The translations under genes and the position numbers were made by a program. This document shows, piece by piece, positions 7,940-16,737 of a DNA stretch of 56,767 bases (its first letter is position 1; every line of letters begins with the position of its first letter). The notes beneath the pieces are model-generated. The model did not search any database and had not been told where the DNA came from. It saw only the letters and a program-made list of their open reading frames with translations. Source of the stretch: Planktothrix sp. FACHB-1365 (GTDB lineage: Bacteria > Cyanobacteriota > Cyanobacteriia > Cyanobacteriales > Microcoleaceae); assembly GCF_014697575.1 (NCBI RefSeq), contig NZ_JACJSC010000034.1, positions 1-56,767 of the forward strand, read 5' to 3'.

Positions 7940-9811
7940 ATGAGTAAATACCTTAATAAAATTTTGAGTTTGCAAGGCGTGATTCTAAGTGGAATTACAC
8001 TCATTACTTTGTTCAGTATTCGTCAGAGTGGAGGGTTACAACCATTAGAATTAAAAGCTTATGATCTAATGATGAGATCGCGTTCTGACCCTGGACTTGA
8101 TTCACGGTTACTGATTGTTGAAATTACAGAAACCGATATTCAAACAATCAAACAATGGCCGATTCCTGATGGAATTTTAGCCCAAGTTTTAGCTAAATTA
8201 CAACAACATCAACCCCGTGCCATTGGTATTGACATCTATCGAGATATTGCTGTCCCTCCGGGTCATTTTGAATTGGTTCAACAACTGCAAAAACCGAATA
8301 TTATTGGTGTTACGAATATCAGCATTCCCTCAACACCCCCTCCGCCAACAATGCCTTCTAAACAAGTTGGGTTTGTAAATATTCCAATTGATCCCGATGG
8401 AGTTGTCCGTCGTCAATTGATATTTATAAGGGATAAAAAAACCGTATTAACGGCTTTTTCTCTACAATTAGCTTTACTTTATCTCAAAGCTGAGGGAATT
8501 ATTCCTAAGCTTAATACTAAGGGTCAATATCAATTAGGAACTGTTAGTTTTGATAAATTGCAATCGAATTCAGGAGGATATCAAAACATTGATGCAAAAG
8601 ACTATAAATTCTTACTCAATTATCGAACTAAAAAAATTGCACAGACTGTGACATTAATGGAGGTTTTAAAGGGCAATTATAAACCCGAATGGGTTCAGAA
8701 TAAAATTGTTTTAATCGGAACAAATTCCCATAGTGTAAAAGATGCTTTCTTAACTCCCTATCAGGACAGAAATATGCGATTTCAGGAAATGCCAGGAATT
8801 AAGGTTCATGGTCAGATGGTCAGTCAGATTCTGAGTGCGGTTTTAGATGGAAAACCTCTATTTAGATTTTGGTCAGAACCTTGGGAATGGTTATGGATCA
8901 TTACCTGGGGAATTTTAGGAGGGTATTGGGGATATAAAATTAAGCATCCATTGATTTTAATTGCGGGTAATTTCCTGGGGTTAATCATTTTGTTTGGAGT
9001 CAGTTATGGGTTATTTTTACAACTATTTTGGATACCTGTTGCTGCTCCTAGTTTGGCCTTTATTTTAACTTTTTTTGTCACAATTATTTATCAAGATTGG
9101 AAATCTCAACAACAGCAAAAAATCGTCATGAAGCTATTAGGACAACAAACTTCCTTGGAAATTGCTAATGCTTTATGGAATAAGCGATCGCATTTAATTG
9201 ACTCAGGATTTTTACCCCCCCAAACTTTAACCGCAACGATTCTATTTACAGACTTAAAAAACTTTAGTACCATTGCAGAGAAACAATCCTCAGAAGCTTT
9301 AATGAATTGGTTAAATCAATATCTAAGTTTGATGACAGATATTGTCTTAAATCATAATGGAATTGTTAGTAAATTTACCGGTGATGGATTAATGGCTGTG
9401 TTTGGGGTTCCTGTTCCTCGAATCCATTTAAAAGATATTGCTAAAGATGCAGAAAATGCCGTTGATTGTGCTTTAGAAATGGGCCAATGTTTATCAGAAT
9501 TAAACCAAAAATGGCAACAACAAAAATTACCTGTGGTGAGAATGCGAATTGGGATTTATACCGGGACTGTCACCGTCGGCAGTTTAGGGGGAAAAAATCG
9601 CTTAGAATATGGGGTAATTGGCGATAGTGTTAATATTGCTTCCCGTTTAGAAAGTTGTGAAAAAGACCGTCATGTCGGAGAATGCCGAATTTTGACGACA
9701 ACAGAAACGTTAATTTACTTACCGAAAAAATACAACGTAGAATCTTGGGGAGAGTTAAACTTGAAGGGGAGAGAAAAATCGGTTGAAGTTTATCAAGTAT
9801 TAGGGTTATAG
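7940..9811 (+). CDS. CHASE2-domain adenylate/guanylate cyclase
   Basis: This is a membrane sensor of 623 residues. An N-terminal anchor is followed by an extracytoplasmic CHASE2 domain (about 35-310; ARAIGIDIYRD-like strand and SVKDAFLTPY), three hydrophobic helices (about 315-395) and a class III nucleotide cyclase domain (about 425-610). The two metal-binding Asp are in ILFTDLKNFS and GDGLMAVFG. The transition-state Asn and Arg are in VNIASRLES. The cyclase therefore looks active and would make cAMP or cGMP. It is followed in the same direction by DUF928 and TPR-CHAT genes, a grouping I recall as recurrent in cyanobacteria. Its signal is unknown. Confidence 0.93.
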   Translation: MSKYLNKILSLQGVILSGITLITLFSIRQSGGLQPLELKAYDLMMRSRSDPGLDSRLLIVEITETDIQTIKQWPIPDGILAQVLAKLQQHQPRAIGIDIYRDIAVPPGHFELVQQLQKPNIIGVTNISIPSTPPPPTMPSKQVGFVNIPIDPDGVVRRQLIFIRDKKTVLTAFSLQLALLYLKAEGIIPKLNTKGQYQLGTVSFDKLQSNSGGYQNIDAKDYKFLLNYRTKKIAQTVTLMEVLKGNYKPEWVQNKIVLIGTNSHSVKDAFLTPYQDRNMRFQEMPGIKVHGQMVSQILSAVLDGKPLFRFWSEPWEWLWIITWGILGGYWGYKIKHPLILIAGNFLGLIILFGVSYGLFLQLFWIPVAAPSLAFILTFFVTIIYQDWKSQQQQKIVMKLLGQQTSLEIANALWNKRSHLIDSGFLPPQTLTATILFTDLKNFSTIAEKQSSEALMNWLNQYLSLMTDIVLNHNGIVSKFTGDGLMAVFGVPVPRIHLKDIAKDAENAVDCALEMGQCLSELNQKWQQQKLPVVRMRIGIYTGTVTVGSLGGKNRLEYGVIGDSVNIASRLESCEKDRHVGECRILTTTETLIYLPKKYNVESWGELNLKGREKSVEVYQVLGL

Positions 9812-9874
9812 CAACCACCAAGGTTGTTAGGACACAGACGGATGCAGTAAACCTGGCGGTGAAGTCTTTTCTCC

Positions 9875-9907
9875 CGGTGTTCCCTGTTCCCTGTTCCCTG
9901 TTCCCTA
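9875..9907 (+). repeat. TTCCCTG heptamer array
   Basis: Three to four tandem TTCCCTG units lie between the cyclase and the DUF928 gene. The same heptamer family appears at about 18644-18660 and 21176-21198. These are short tandemly repeated sequences common in filamentous cyanobacteria; no function is known. Confidence 0.8.
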
Positions 9908-9965
9908 CTATAAAATAAAATTGTTTTTGAGATTAAAATCAAAATTTGAGTGGAGAAAAGGTGCA

Positions 9966-10784
9966 ATGCTAAAATTATTATTCTCAATCCCATTAAGTTT
10001 AAAAATTTTAATATTAAGTTTAGGATTTTGGGTGATTCCCGTCCCTATACAAGCTGAACAAACTCCTGTAGTTCCCTATGATACTGAAGGCGGTACAGAA
10101 GACACAAAACCCGGAGCAACGCGAGTAATTCCCGATGATAGAAAAAGCGGTAAACAAAACAGAAGACCCAGATCTCCCCTAATTCCCCGTGATATAGATG
10201 GCGGTACAGAAAATACACAACCCGGAGGAACACGAGATCAATGTTTCACTTCAGAGAATGTTAAACCCTTAACTGCTTTAATTCCCAAGAGCGAAAAACA
10301 ATTAGAATTAACAATTTCACCCCATCCAAGTTTATTAATTTATTTCCCTCCCAGCCAAGCTGAAACGGCTGATTTTGTTATCTATAATAATAACACGAAT
10401 CAACTGGTTTATAAAATTACATTAAATCTTCCCAAAACTGGAGGAATTTTAATGATTAATCTACCTAAAAATAGTCCTGAATTACAAACAGAAATCCCCT
10501 ATCGTTGGACAGTTCAACTCAATTGTCCGGGTTCTAATCCTCCCTTTATTCAAGGACTAATTCAACGCAATATTCTTACACCAGAACTCACCCAAAAGTT
10601 AGCAGAAACTCCCACAGATAAGCACTGGTTAATTTATGCTCAAGCCGGAATTTGGCATGATGCGATCGCTAATCTAGCTGAACAACTTCGCCAAAATCCT
10701 AATGATCAACAATTAAAAGAAAATTGGCAAAAACTCCTGAATGAAGTGGAATTAAATTTGATCGTCACTGAACCCTTGATTTAA
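9966..10784 (+). CDS. DUF928 domain protein, secreted
   Basis: The 272-residue protein starts at ATG 9966, with GGAGAAAAGG about 5 bases upstream. A signal peptide (LKILILSLGFWVIPVPIQAEQ) is followed by a low-complexity stretch with two copies of GGTE[DN]T[KQ]PG[AG]TR. After that comes the DUF928 domain (about residues 90-270: ALIPKSEKQLELTISPHPS, FVIYNNNTNQLVYK, YRWTVQLNC and LAETPTDKHWLIYAQAGIWHDA). DUF928 proteins are almost limited to cyanobacteria and often adjoin CHAT and CHASE2 genes. Their function is unknown; a periplasmic or surface role in a signalling or protease complex is an inference from context. It lies 15 bases before the CHAT gene, so the two are likely co-transcribed. Confidence 0.85.
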   Translation: MLKLLFSIPLSLKILILSLGFWVIPVPIQAEQTPVVPYDTEGGTEDTKPGATRVIPDDRKSGKQNRRPRSPLIPRDIDGGTENTQPGGTRDQCFTSENVKPLTALIPKSEKQLELTISPHPSLLIYFPPSQAETADFVIYNNNTNQLVYKITLNLPKTGGILMINLPKNSPELQTEIPYRWTVQLNCPGSNPPFIQGLIQRNILTPELTQKLAETPTDKHWLIYAQAGIWHDAIANLAEQLRQNPNDQQLKENWQKLLNEVELNLIVTEPLI

Positions 10785-10799
10785 CTAAAAATCAATACT

Positions 10800-13208
10800 A
10801 TGAAACTGCAACATTTAGGATTAACAACCTTATTCACCTTATTAACTACCCTAACCCTAACAGAACATCCCAGCCTGTTTTTCTGGGAATCATTACAAAT
10901 AGGGAATGGGGTATTTGCCCAAACCGTTACAGAACAAAAAGCAGAAGCAGACCGATTATTAGATCAAGGAGTACAACAATTTGAAAGCAGCCAACATCAA
11001 GCCGCAATTCAGTCATGGGAAATGGCATTAAAAATTTATCATGAAATTGGCGATCGCAAGGGAGAAGGGAATACTCTCAACAGTTTTGGCATTGCTTACA
11101 ATCGTTTAGGACAGTATCAAAAAGCGATTGAGGTCTATCAACAGTCTTTAACCATTAGACGTGAAATTGGCGATCACAACGGAGAATGGAGTTCTCTCAT
11201 GGGTTTGGGGAATACTTACCTTAACTTAGGACAGTATCAAAAAGCCATTGATTTCTCTCGACAATCTTTAACGATTTCACGTGAAATCGGCAACCGCTTT
11301 GGAGAAGGGAATGCTCAGGTCAATTTGGGCATTGCTTACTGGTACTTAGGACAGTATCAAAAAGCCATTGAGTTCTATCAACAATCTTTAACGATTTCAC
11401 GTGAAATAGGTGATCGTGATGGAGAAGGGCGTGATCTCAACAATTTGGGTGCAGCTTACAATAGTTTAGGACAGTATCAAAAAGCCATTGAGTTCTATCA
11501 ACAATCTTTAACTATTAAACGTGAAATCGGCAACCGCTTTGGAGAAGGGCGTACTCTCCATAATTTGGGTGCAGCTTACGATAGTTTAGGACAGTATCAA
11601 AAAGCCATTGAGTTCTATCAAAAGTCTTTAGCTATTACCCGTGGAATTGGCGATCGCAATGGAGAAGGATATTCTCTCAACAGTTTAGGCTGGACTTTGT
11701 TTAAATTGGGTAATCTTCCTGAAGCAGAAAAACATCTATTCGCGAGTCTTGAAGTTAAAGAATCTCTGCGACAAGATATTAAAGATGATCTCAATAAAGT
11801 GTCTTTATCCGAAACTCAACGCAGTACCTACAATACACTTCAAGAAGTTTTAATTGCTCAAAATAAAATTAATCAAGCCTTAGAAGTTTCTGAACGGGGA
11901 CGGGGGAGAGCATTAGCCGAGTTATTAGCCCAACAATTTACTTCTGATTCAAACCAGTTTTCTCCAGTCGTTTCTTTAGCCCAACTTAAAAAAATTGCTC
12001 AACAACAAAAAGCAACAATTGTTGAATATTCCATCGTTGGGGATGATTTTTCTATAGAGGGTAAACCACAATCACAAGAATCAGAATTGTATATTTGGGT
12101 GATTAAACCAACAGGAGAAGTTGAGTTTAGACGATCAGATCTTAAACCCCTGTGGCAACAACAAAATACAGACCTGAGCCGTTTAATTTTTGCAGCCCGT
12201 TGTTTTGATAATGATGCCTGTAAAAGTGATTTTACGGTAGCTTCTGCCAGAGGTGAATTAACTCGAACCCAGACCCGCAGTAGTGGTTTATTTAATGTTA
12301 ATGCCGATGCTCGGGTACAAGCTCAAAATATTCCCATTCCATCTTCTTCTAAAAACCCAGAATTTCAACAACTCTATCAACTTTTAATTCAACCCATTGC
12401 GGATTTATTACCCACAAATCCCGATGAACGAGTTATTTTTATTCCCACAGATTCGTTATTTTATTTGCCCTTTGCTGCCCTACAAGATGAAACGGGAAAA
12501 TATTTAATTGAAAAACATACTATTGTTGTCTCGCCTTCTATTGCAGTTTTAGAGTCTACCCATCAAAAACGGCAAAATTTATCAAATTCAGCTTCAGATA
12601 TTCTAATTATTGGCAATCCCCAAATGCCTAAAATTGCACCCAGTCCAGGGAAAGAACCTATGGCTTTAAAACCCTTACCCTTTGCCGAAAAAGAGGCAAT
12701 TTCCATTGGAGAATTATTAAAAATACAACCCTTAATTGGGGCAAATGCAACGGAATCAACGGTATTAAATCGCCTGGAAAATGCTAGAATTATTCATTTT
12801 GCCACTCATGGAATATTTGATAATATTCAACCGTTAAATAGTGGGATAGCCTTAACTCCTTCAGGTTCGGAAGATGGATTATTAACGGCGGATCAAATCT
12901 TTGGGTTAAAATTAAATGCGGAATTAATAGTATTAAGTGCCTGTGACACGGGGTTAGGAGAAATTACTGGAGATGGAGTGATTGGGTTATCTCGTTCTTT
13001 TTTGAGTGCCGGAGTTCCCAGTTTAGTCGTGTCATTGTGGTCAGTGGATGATCAAGCAACGGGGGAATTAATGACACAATTCTATCAAAATCTACAAACT
13101 ACAAAAGACAAAGCCCAAGCGTTAAAACAGGCGATGTTAACGGTTAAAAAGACTAATCCGAATCCCTATTATTGGTCAGCGTTTATGCTAATGGGTGAGG
13201 CGTTGTAG
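10800..13208 (+). CDS. TPR repeat and CHAT domain protein (caspase-like protease family)
   Basis: This 802-residue protein has an N-terminal hydrophobic segment that may be a signal peptide. It has about seven tetratricopeptide repeats (residues 55-330) with the core LGQYQKAIEFYQQSLTI, and a C-terminal CHAT domain (about 480-800). The CHAT catalytic pair is visible: His in HFATHGIF and Cys in LSACDTGLG, followed by GVIGLSRSFLSAG and VSLWSVDD. CHAT proteins belong to clan CD with caspases and separases; several bacterial members cleave partner proteins. The signal peptide and the neighbouring DUF928 protein suggest activity outside the cytoplasm. The substrate is unknown. The repeats are nearly identical in DNA, which makes repeat number prone to change. 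Confidence 0.92.
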   Translation: MKLQHLGLTTLFTLLTTLTLTEHPSLFFWESLQIGNGVFAQTVTEQKAEADRLLDQGVQQFESSQHQAAIQSWEMALKIYHEIGDRKGEGNTLNSFGIAYNRLGQYQKAIEVYQQSLTIRREIGDHNGEWSSLMGLGNTYLNLGQYQKAIDFSRQSLTISREIGNRFGEGNAQVNLGIAYWYLGQYQKAIEFYQQSLTISREIGDRDGEGRDLNNLGAAYNSLGQYQKAIEFYQQSLTIKREIGNRFGEGRTLHNLGAAYDSLGQYQKAIEFYQKSLAITRGIGDRNGEGYSLNSLGWTLFKLGNLPEAEKHLFASLEVKESLRQDIKDDLNKVSLSETQRSTYNTLQEVLIAQNKINQALEVSERGRGRALAELLAQQFTSDSNQFSPVVSLAQLKKIAQQQKATIVEYSIVGDDFSIEGKPQSQESELYIWVIKPTGEVEFRRSDLKPLWQQQNTDLSRLIFAARCFDNDACKSDFTVASARGELTRTQTRSSGLFNVNADARVQAQNIPIPSSSKNPEFQQLYQLLIQPIADLLPTNPDERVIFIPTDSLFYLPFAALQDETGKYLIEKHTIVVSPSIAVLESTHQKRQNLSNSASDILIIGNPQMPKIAPSPGKEPMALKPLPFAEKEAISIGELLKIQPLIGANATESTVLNRLENARIIHFATHGIFDNIQPLNSGIALTPSGSEDGLLTADQIFGLKLNAELIVLSACDTGLGEITGDGVIGLSRSFLSAGVPSLVVSLWSVDDQATGELMTQFYQNLQTTKDKAQALKQAMLTVKKTNPNPYYWSAFMLMGEAL
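11040..11664 (+). repeat. 120-bp tandem repeats encoding TPR units
   Basis: About five consecutive 120-bp units, each encoding one 40-residue TPR, share long identical runs such as TTAGGACAGTATCAAAAAGC (at 11107, 11227, 11347, 11467 and 11587). The high DNA identity points to recent amplification or ongoing homogenisation. Confidence 0.9.
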
Positions 13209-13367
13209 GGATTGGAATTCATTATATAGCAGGAATAGAGAATAGGGTAAAAACGTTTTATTGTCTAGGTTTCCTATTTCCTGTTATTATTGTATAATTA
13301 AATTAACTCCGTAATATTTATTGCATCTGTTTCCCTCGTTAGAGATCCCTATAAAAATAAAAAATCT

Positions 13368-13598
13368 ATGCGTAAACAAACCATTCAATATACATCACCG
13401 TTAGATGCCTTAGTTGCTGTTGCTAAACGACTGAGCTTATACGAAAACCAGCAAAAAATTGACTCAGAGGAATTCTTTAACCAGTATAATCGCGGGCTTT
13501 TATCCGATGATATTCTATTTATAGAATGGGCTAATGATTACCGTCACTACCTAGCTTTACATCAGGAACTCGCCCAAAGACTCAATGATGCTGCCTAA
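13368..13598 (+). CDS. Putative antitoxin of a TumA/TumE-like pair
   Basis: A 76-residue acidic protein (MRKQTIQYTSPLDALVAVAK at the start, ending QELAQRLNDAA). I recognise no DNA-binding fold with certainty. Its length, its position directly upstream of a TumE/DUF6516-like gene and the 14-base overlap with it are typical of an antitoxin gene. The N-terminal half, with ALVAVAKRLSLYE, may form helices that cover the toxin. Confidence 0.6.
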   Translation: MRKQTIQYTSPLDALVAVAKRLSLYENQQKIDSEEFFNQYNRGLLSDDILFIEWANDYRHYLALHQELAQRLNDAA

Positions 13599-13977
13599 TA
13601 TTTTATCGGATTACCTAGCTCAAATTGAACAAGCTATTCTATACAGTAGCAATGTTTATGTTGAGCGTTATGAAGAAGAAATTTTAACTCCAAAACGAGC
13701 TAATCTAAGAATTAGATTGCGTTTCAATCAGACTCACCTACTAGAAATTAATGAAGCAATCATCGTTGCAGATAATCAATTAGACTTTCTCGATTACCGT
13801 TACCATTTTCAAGATGAAAATAATTGCCTAATTTTTCGCTATGACAGTACGCCTCATTTTCCCAATCTCCCAAACTTTCCCCATCATAAGCACTTGCCAA
13901 ATGATGTGATTGCTTCTGAAAAGCCTGAAATCCCTCAAGTGTTAAAAGAAGCAACTCAGATATTAGCATCAAATTGA
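13585..13977 (+). CDS. TumE/DUF6516-like toxin
   Basis: This 130-residue protein starts MLPNILSDYLAQIEQA, followed by a charged Arg-rich segment (KRANLRIRLRF), LDFLDYRYHFQDENN and the His-rich block FPHHKHLPNDVI near residue 97. The combination DYRYHFQD...FRYD...PHHPxLPxFPHHKH is the pattern I associate with DUF6516/TumE toxins, which pair with a small upstream antitoxin. The overlap with the preceding gene suggests translational coupling. The biochemical target is not certain from sequence. Confidence 0.7.
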   Translation: MMLPNILSDYLAQIEQAILYSSNVYVERYEEEILTPKRANLRIRLRFNQTHLLEINEAIIVADNQLDFLDYRYHFQDENNCLIFRYDSTPHFPNLPNFPHHKHLPNDVIASEKPEIPQVLKEATQILASN

Positions 13978-14025
13978 ATCAATCTAGCTACGTCTACTTA
14001 GATTTAATGGAGATTTTAAAACAGT

Positions 14026-14613
14026 CTAAACCCCACCAAATCGTTCAATGGGCCAAAACCGGAATACAGCACGACCAATAATATTTTCTTGGGGAAGAAA
14101 ACCCCAAACATGGGAATCATTACTATCGTTGCGATTATCTCCCATGACAAAATAGGAATTTTCTGGAACTTTCACCGGAGGTAATTCATAATGGGGTTCT
14201 TCCGCAATATACCGTTCAAATAGAGGCTGATTATTAATATAAACTCGACCATTTTTAACTTCTACAATTTCACCCGGTTTACCAATAATCCGTTTAATAA
14301 AAGCTTGATCGGCTGCATAACCAATCTCTTGTAATTGAGAGGGGGGATTAAACACAATAATATCGCCAAATTGAGGAGAATCTAAATAATAGGAGACTTT
14401 TTCAATCACTAAGCGATCGCCAATTTCTAAAGTCGGAAACATGGAATCTGAAGGAATAAACCGAGGTTCAGCAATAAACGTTCTAATTAATAGGGATAAT
14501 CCTAATGCGATCGCTAAAATTAGAATATTCTCTTTAATTTTATCCCAATTACTTTTTTCTTTGTTATTTTCGGTTTTTGAAGTTTGACTTGCGGTTTTTT
14601 CTTCAGATTTCAT
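14026..14613 (-). CDS. lepB: Signal peptidase I
   Basis: This membrane serine protease removes signal peptides from exported proteins. The start is taken at 14613 (MKSEEKTAS), with GGAAGGAACC upstream, rather than at an in-frame ATG 24 bases earlier. A single transmembrane helix (ILILAIALGLSLLIRTFIAEP) precedes the catalytic Ser in PSDSMFPTL. The base Lys is in QAFIKRIIGKPGE, and the conserved FVMGDNRNDSNDSHVWG follows. The 195-residue length is normal for cyanobacterial S26 peptidases. Confidence 0.96.
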   Translation of the reverse strand: MKSEEKTASQTSKTENNKEKSNWDKIKENILILAIALGLSLLIRTFIAEPRFIPSDSMFPTLEIGDRLVIEKVSYYLDSPQFGDIIVFNPPSQLQEIGYAADQAFIKRIIGKPGEIVEVKNGRVYINNQPLFERYIAEEPHYELPPVKVPENSYFVMGDNRNDSNDSHVWGFLPQENIIGRAVFRFWPIERFGGV

Positions 14614-14721
14614 GGTTCCTTCCCAGAATATCATCATCTCATAAATTAAGAATTAAGAACCTCTGTTCAATAGCGATTCTTAATTCTCAATCTTAATCCC
14701 TTGAACTTCAAGGGTAAAGGT

Positions 14722-15618
14722 TTAATTATCCGTTGAGGATTTGCGAGAGTGAAAACGGATTCCTAAAAAGACATCATAGAGAAAACTCCAAAAGTCTTTT
14801 TTCCCTTCTAGGATTCCTAAAGTTTGGGGGGAACCTTTTTCATCTAGTAGGGGTTTCATAAATTCATAAGTTGGCTTGTAATAATACCAAGGAATAGAGG
14901 GCCATAAATGATGAATCAAATGGTAATTTTGCCCCAAAATTAACAGATTTAAAATCGGACTTGGATACACCCTGGCATTTTTCCAACGATTGCGTTCTTG
15001 AAAAGGGCGATGGGGTAAATAGTCAAAGAATAAACCCAAGGCTATCCCGACGACTAAAGCCGGACAAAACCAGAAGTTTAGAATATAGTCAAGAAACCCA
15101 TAATGAATCGAGATGCTAACAATCGTCACCACAAATAAGCGGCTCAAAAACCACTCCAGAAGTTCATACTTTTTCCAGAGTTTGCGTTTGAAGAAAAACA
15201 CTTCATGGTAAAAGAACCGTGCCGCGATTAACCACAGAGGCCCACCTGTGGAAACAAAATGATCGGGATCATTGTCTGGATCATTAACGTGGCAGTGATG
15301 TTGGATATGCACCCGTGTAAACACAGGAAAAGCGAACCCTAACATTAAAGCACTACCATGTCCTAACACCGCGTTGAGAATGCGGTTTTTGTGAGCAGAA
15401 TTATGGGATGCGTCATGAATCACTGTCCCGGAAAGGTGCAGTGCCAAAACATTAATCAAAAAACAACACCAGTCTGGCCAACCCCAACGCCAGTATCCCA
15501 ACGTGGAATAGATCACCAGAGCTACTGCGACGAAAAACATCAGTAGCGTAGTGTTAAAACCACCCTCTGGGGTGAGGTATTCTTTGGGGACTGTCAGTGG
15601 CTTGCTTGCCTCCGACAT
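14722..15618 (-). CDS. crtR: Beta-carotene hydroxylase CrtR
   Basis: A membrane di-iron hydroxylase that adds 3-OH groups to beta-ionone rings to make zeaxanthin and related xanthophylls. The His boxes HDASH, HIQHH and HLIHH are present. The N-terminus KPLTVPKEYLTPEGGF and the block HGSALMLGFAFPVFTRVH closely match my memory of Synechocystis CrtR, rather than acyl-lipid desaturases of the same superfamily. The start is set at 15618 (MSEASKPL); an upstream in-frame GTG at 15645 is also possible. It has 298 residues and several transmembrane helices, as expected. Confidence 0.92.
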   Translation of the reverse strand: MSEASKPLTVPKEYLTPEGGFNTTLLMFFVAVALVIYSTLGYWRWGWPDWCCFLINVLALHLSGTVIHDASHNSAHKNRILNAVLGHGSALMLGFAFPVFTRVHIQHHCHVNDPDNDPDHFVSTGGPLWLIAARFFYHEVFFFKRKLWKKYELLEWFLSRLFVVTIVSISIHYGFLDYILNFWFCPALVVGIALGLFFDYLPHRPFQERNRWKNARVYPSPILNLLILGQNYHLIHHLWPSIPWYYYKPTYEFMKPLLDEKGSPQTLGILEGKKDFWSFLYDVFLGIRFHSRKSSTDN

Positions 15619-15755
15619 TACGCTTTGCACTCCTTGAAGTTTCACACCTGAGTATTTTATGAGAAAAGTAACAGATTGTAAAGATTTATGAAATAGCTAA
15701 ACAGGAACGTAACAGCTTAAAATACCACGATTTTATCCCCTGGAGGAAATAATTT

Positions 15756-16565
15756 ATGTCTCGTTCACGATTTCGCCCATCCTTACTCGGACTCGTAAGT
15801 TTATCCATTACCCTATCACTAATGGGTTATCCAACCGAAGTTAAGGCTCAACCCACCTCGAATAATTCGCGTTCTCAGTGGCTAAGTTTACCCAGTTTAA
15901 GGGATTTACTGCAACTCCGCCGCAACGCCGAGCAATCCCAACAACCCATTCAGGTTTCCCCCCCCAATTCCACACAAACCCCTCCCCCTCAAACCCTTCC
16001 CCCTACCTCAAACCCTCCTATTCCTCAAGTGGAAGTCGAAACTGGGGAAACAGAGATTGCGCGGTTTCGATGTGAAGTGATTGGCGGTCAATATACCGTC
16101 ATGTATTATCCAGTCAGTCAACCCAATCAAGGCTATGCTTGGGCCGTTCCCAGTAATATGGGGGGAGGATGGACGCCCGAACGCCGTTGCTCCGAAATTA
16201 GTCGCCGTTTAGAGTCCTATCGTCCCGATGGGTTATCTGAACTGAGTACAGCGATTGAAAACGGTTATAATACGTTGTGCGCCACAACCGAAGATGTGCC
16301 TCAATGTCGGATTGTGTTAACGGTTCCTCCTGGGGAAGATCCCTTATTTGTGCGTGATCGCATTTTCCAAAACTTGGTTATTGCGGATAGTGGTCAAAGC
16401 ACCCAAGGCGTTTATACCCTTGTCGATGAAAAAAGCACCGGAGACGTTATTCGAGGGGTGTTAGGTGGTTCTCGAAATCGTCAAGGAATTCCCCTGCGTC
16501 AATTCCTCGATCCCACCGACGGGGGCACTGGATCACGTTTGAACCCCCGTTATTTTCCGAAGTAG
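15756..16565 (+). CDS. COP23 domain protein, secreted
   Basis: A 269-residue protein with a strong ribosome site (GGAGGAAAT) before ATG 15756. A signal peptide ends near PTEVKAQ. A Pro/Thr-rich linker (residues 60-95) is followed by a COP23-type domain from about residue 100: FRCEVIGGQYTVMYYP, AWAVPSNMGGGWTPERRC and LCATTEDVPQCRIVLTV. Four to five conserved Cys may form disulfides. COP23 was first described as a circadian-oscillating calcium-binding peripheral membrane protein in a cyanobacterium; the role of homologues is unknown. Confidence 0.85.
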   Translation: MSRSRFRPSLLGLVSLSITLSLMGYPTEVKAQPTSNNSRSQWLSLPSLRDLLQLRRNAEQSQQPIQVSPPNSTQTPPPQTLPPTSNPPIPQVEVETGETEIARFRCEVIGGQYTVMYYPVSQPNQGYAWAVPSNMGGGWTPERRCSEISRRLESYRPDGLSELSTAIENGYNTLCATTEDVPQCRIVLTVPPGEDPLFVRDRIFQNLVIADSGQSTQGVYTLVDEKSTGDVIRGVLGGSRNRQGIPLRQFLDPTDGGTGSRLNPRYFPK

Positions 16566-16679
16566 GCAATAAAACCCAAAATCCCCTCGTAATTCGTAAT
16601 TCGTAATTACCTCCCAAACACCGGATTCTGAATTCTTGATTTTTATGTGTCCCTGACATGGTTAAATTTTCTTTATGCT

Positions 16680-16711
16680 TTGTAGAGATGTTCCCAGGAA
16701 TGTCTCTACAA
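16680..16711 (+). repeat. Palindromic TTGTAGAGA repeat upstream of pyk
   Basis: TGTAGAGATGTTCC and GGAATGTCTCTACA form an inverted repeat with two mismatches around a CA centre. From memory, this TTGTAGAGACGTTCC-type palindrome is a dispersed small repeat in filamentous cyanobacteria. It lies 27 bases before the pyruvate kinase start. Confidence 0.65.
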
Positions 16712-16737
16712 ATAATTCCCTAGAAGTTTATTGAGTC

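Noticed and set aside
14722-15618. Acyl-lipid fatty acid desaturase
   Set aside because: The His boxes are shared by the superfamily, but the N-terminus and central blocks match CrtR carotene hydroxylases.
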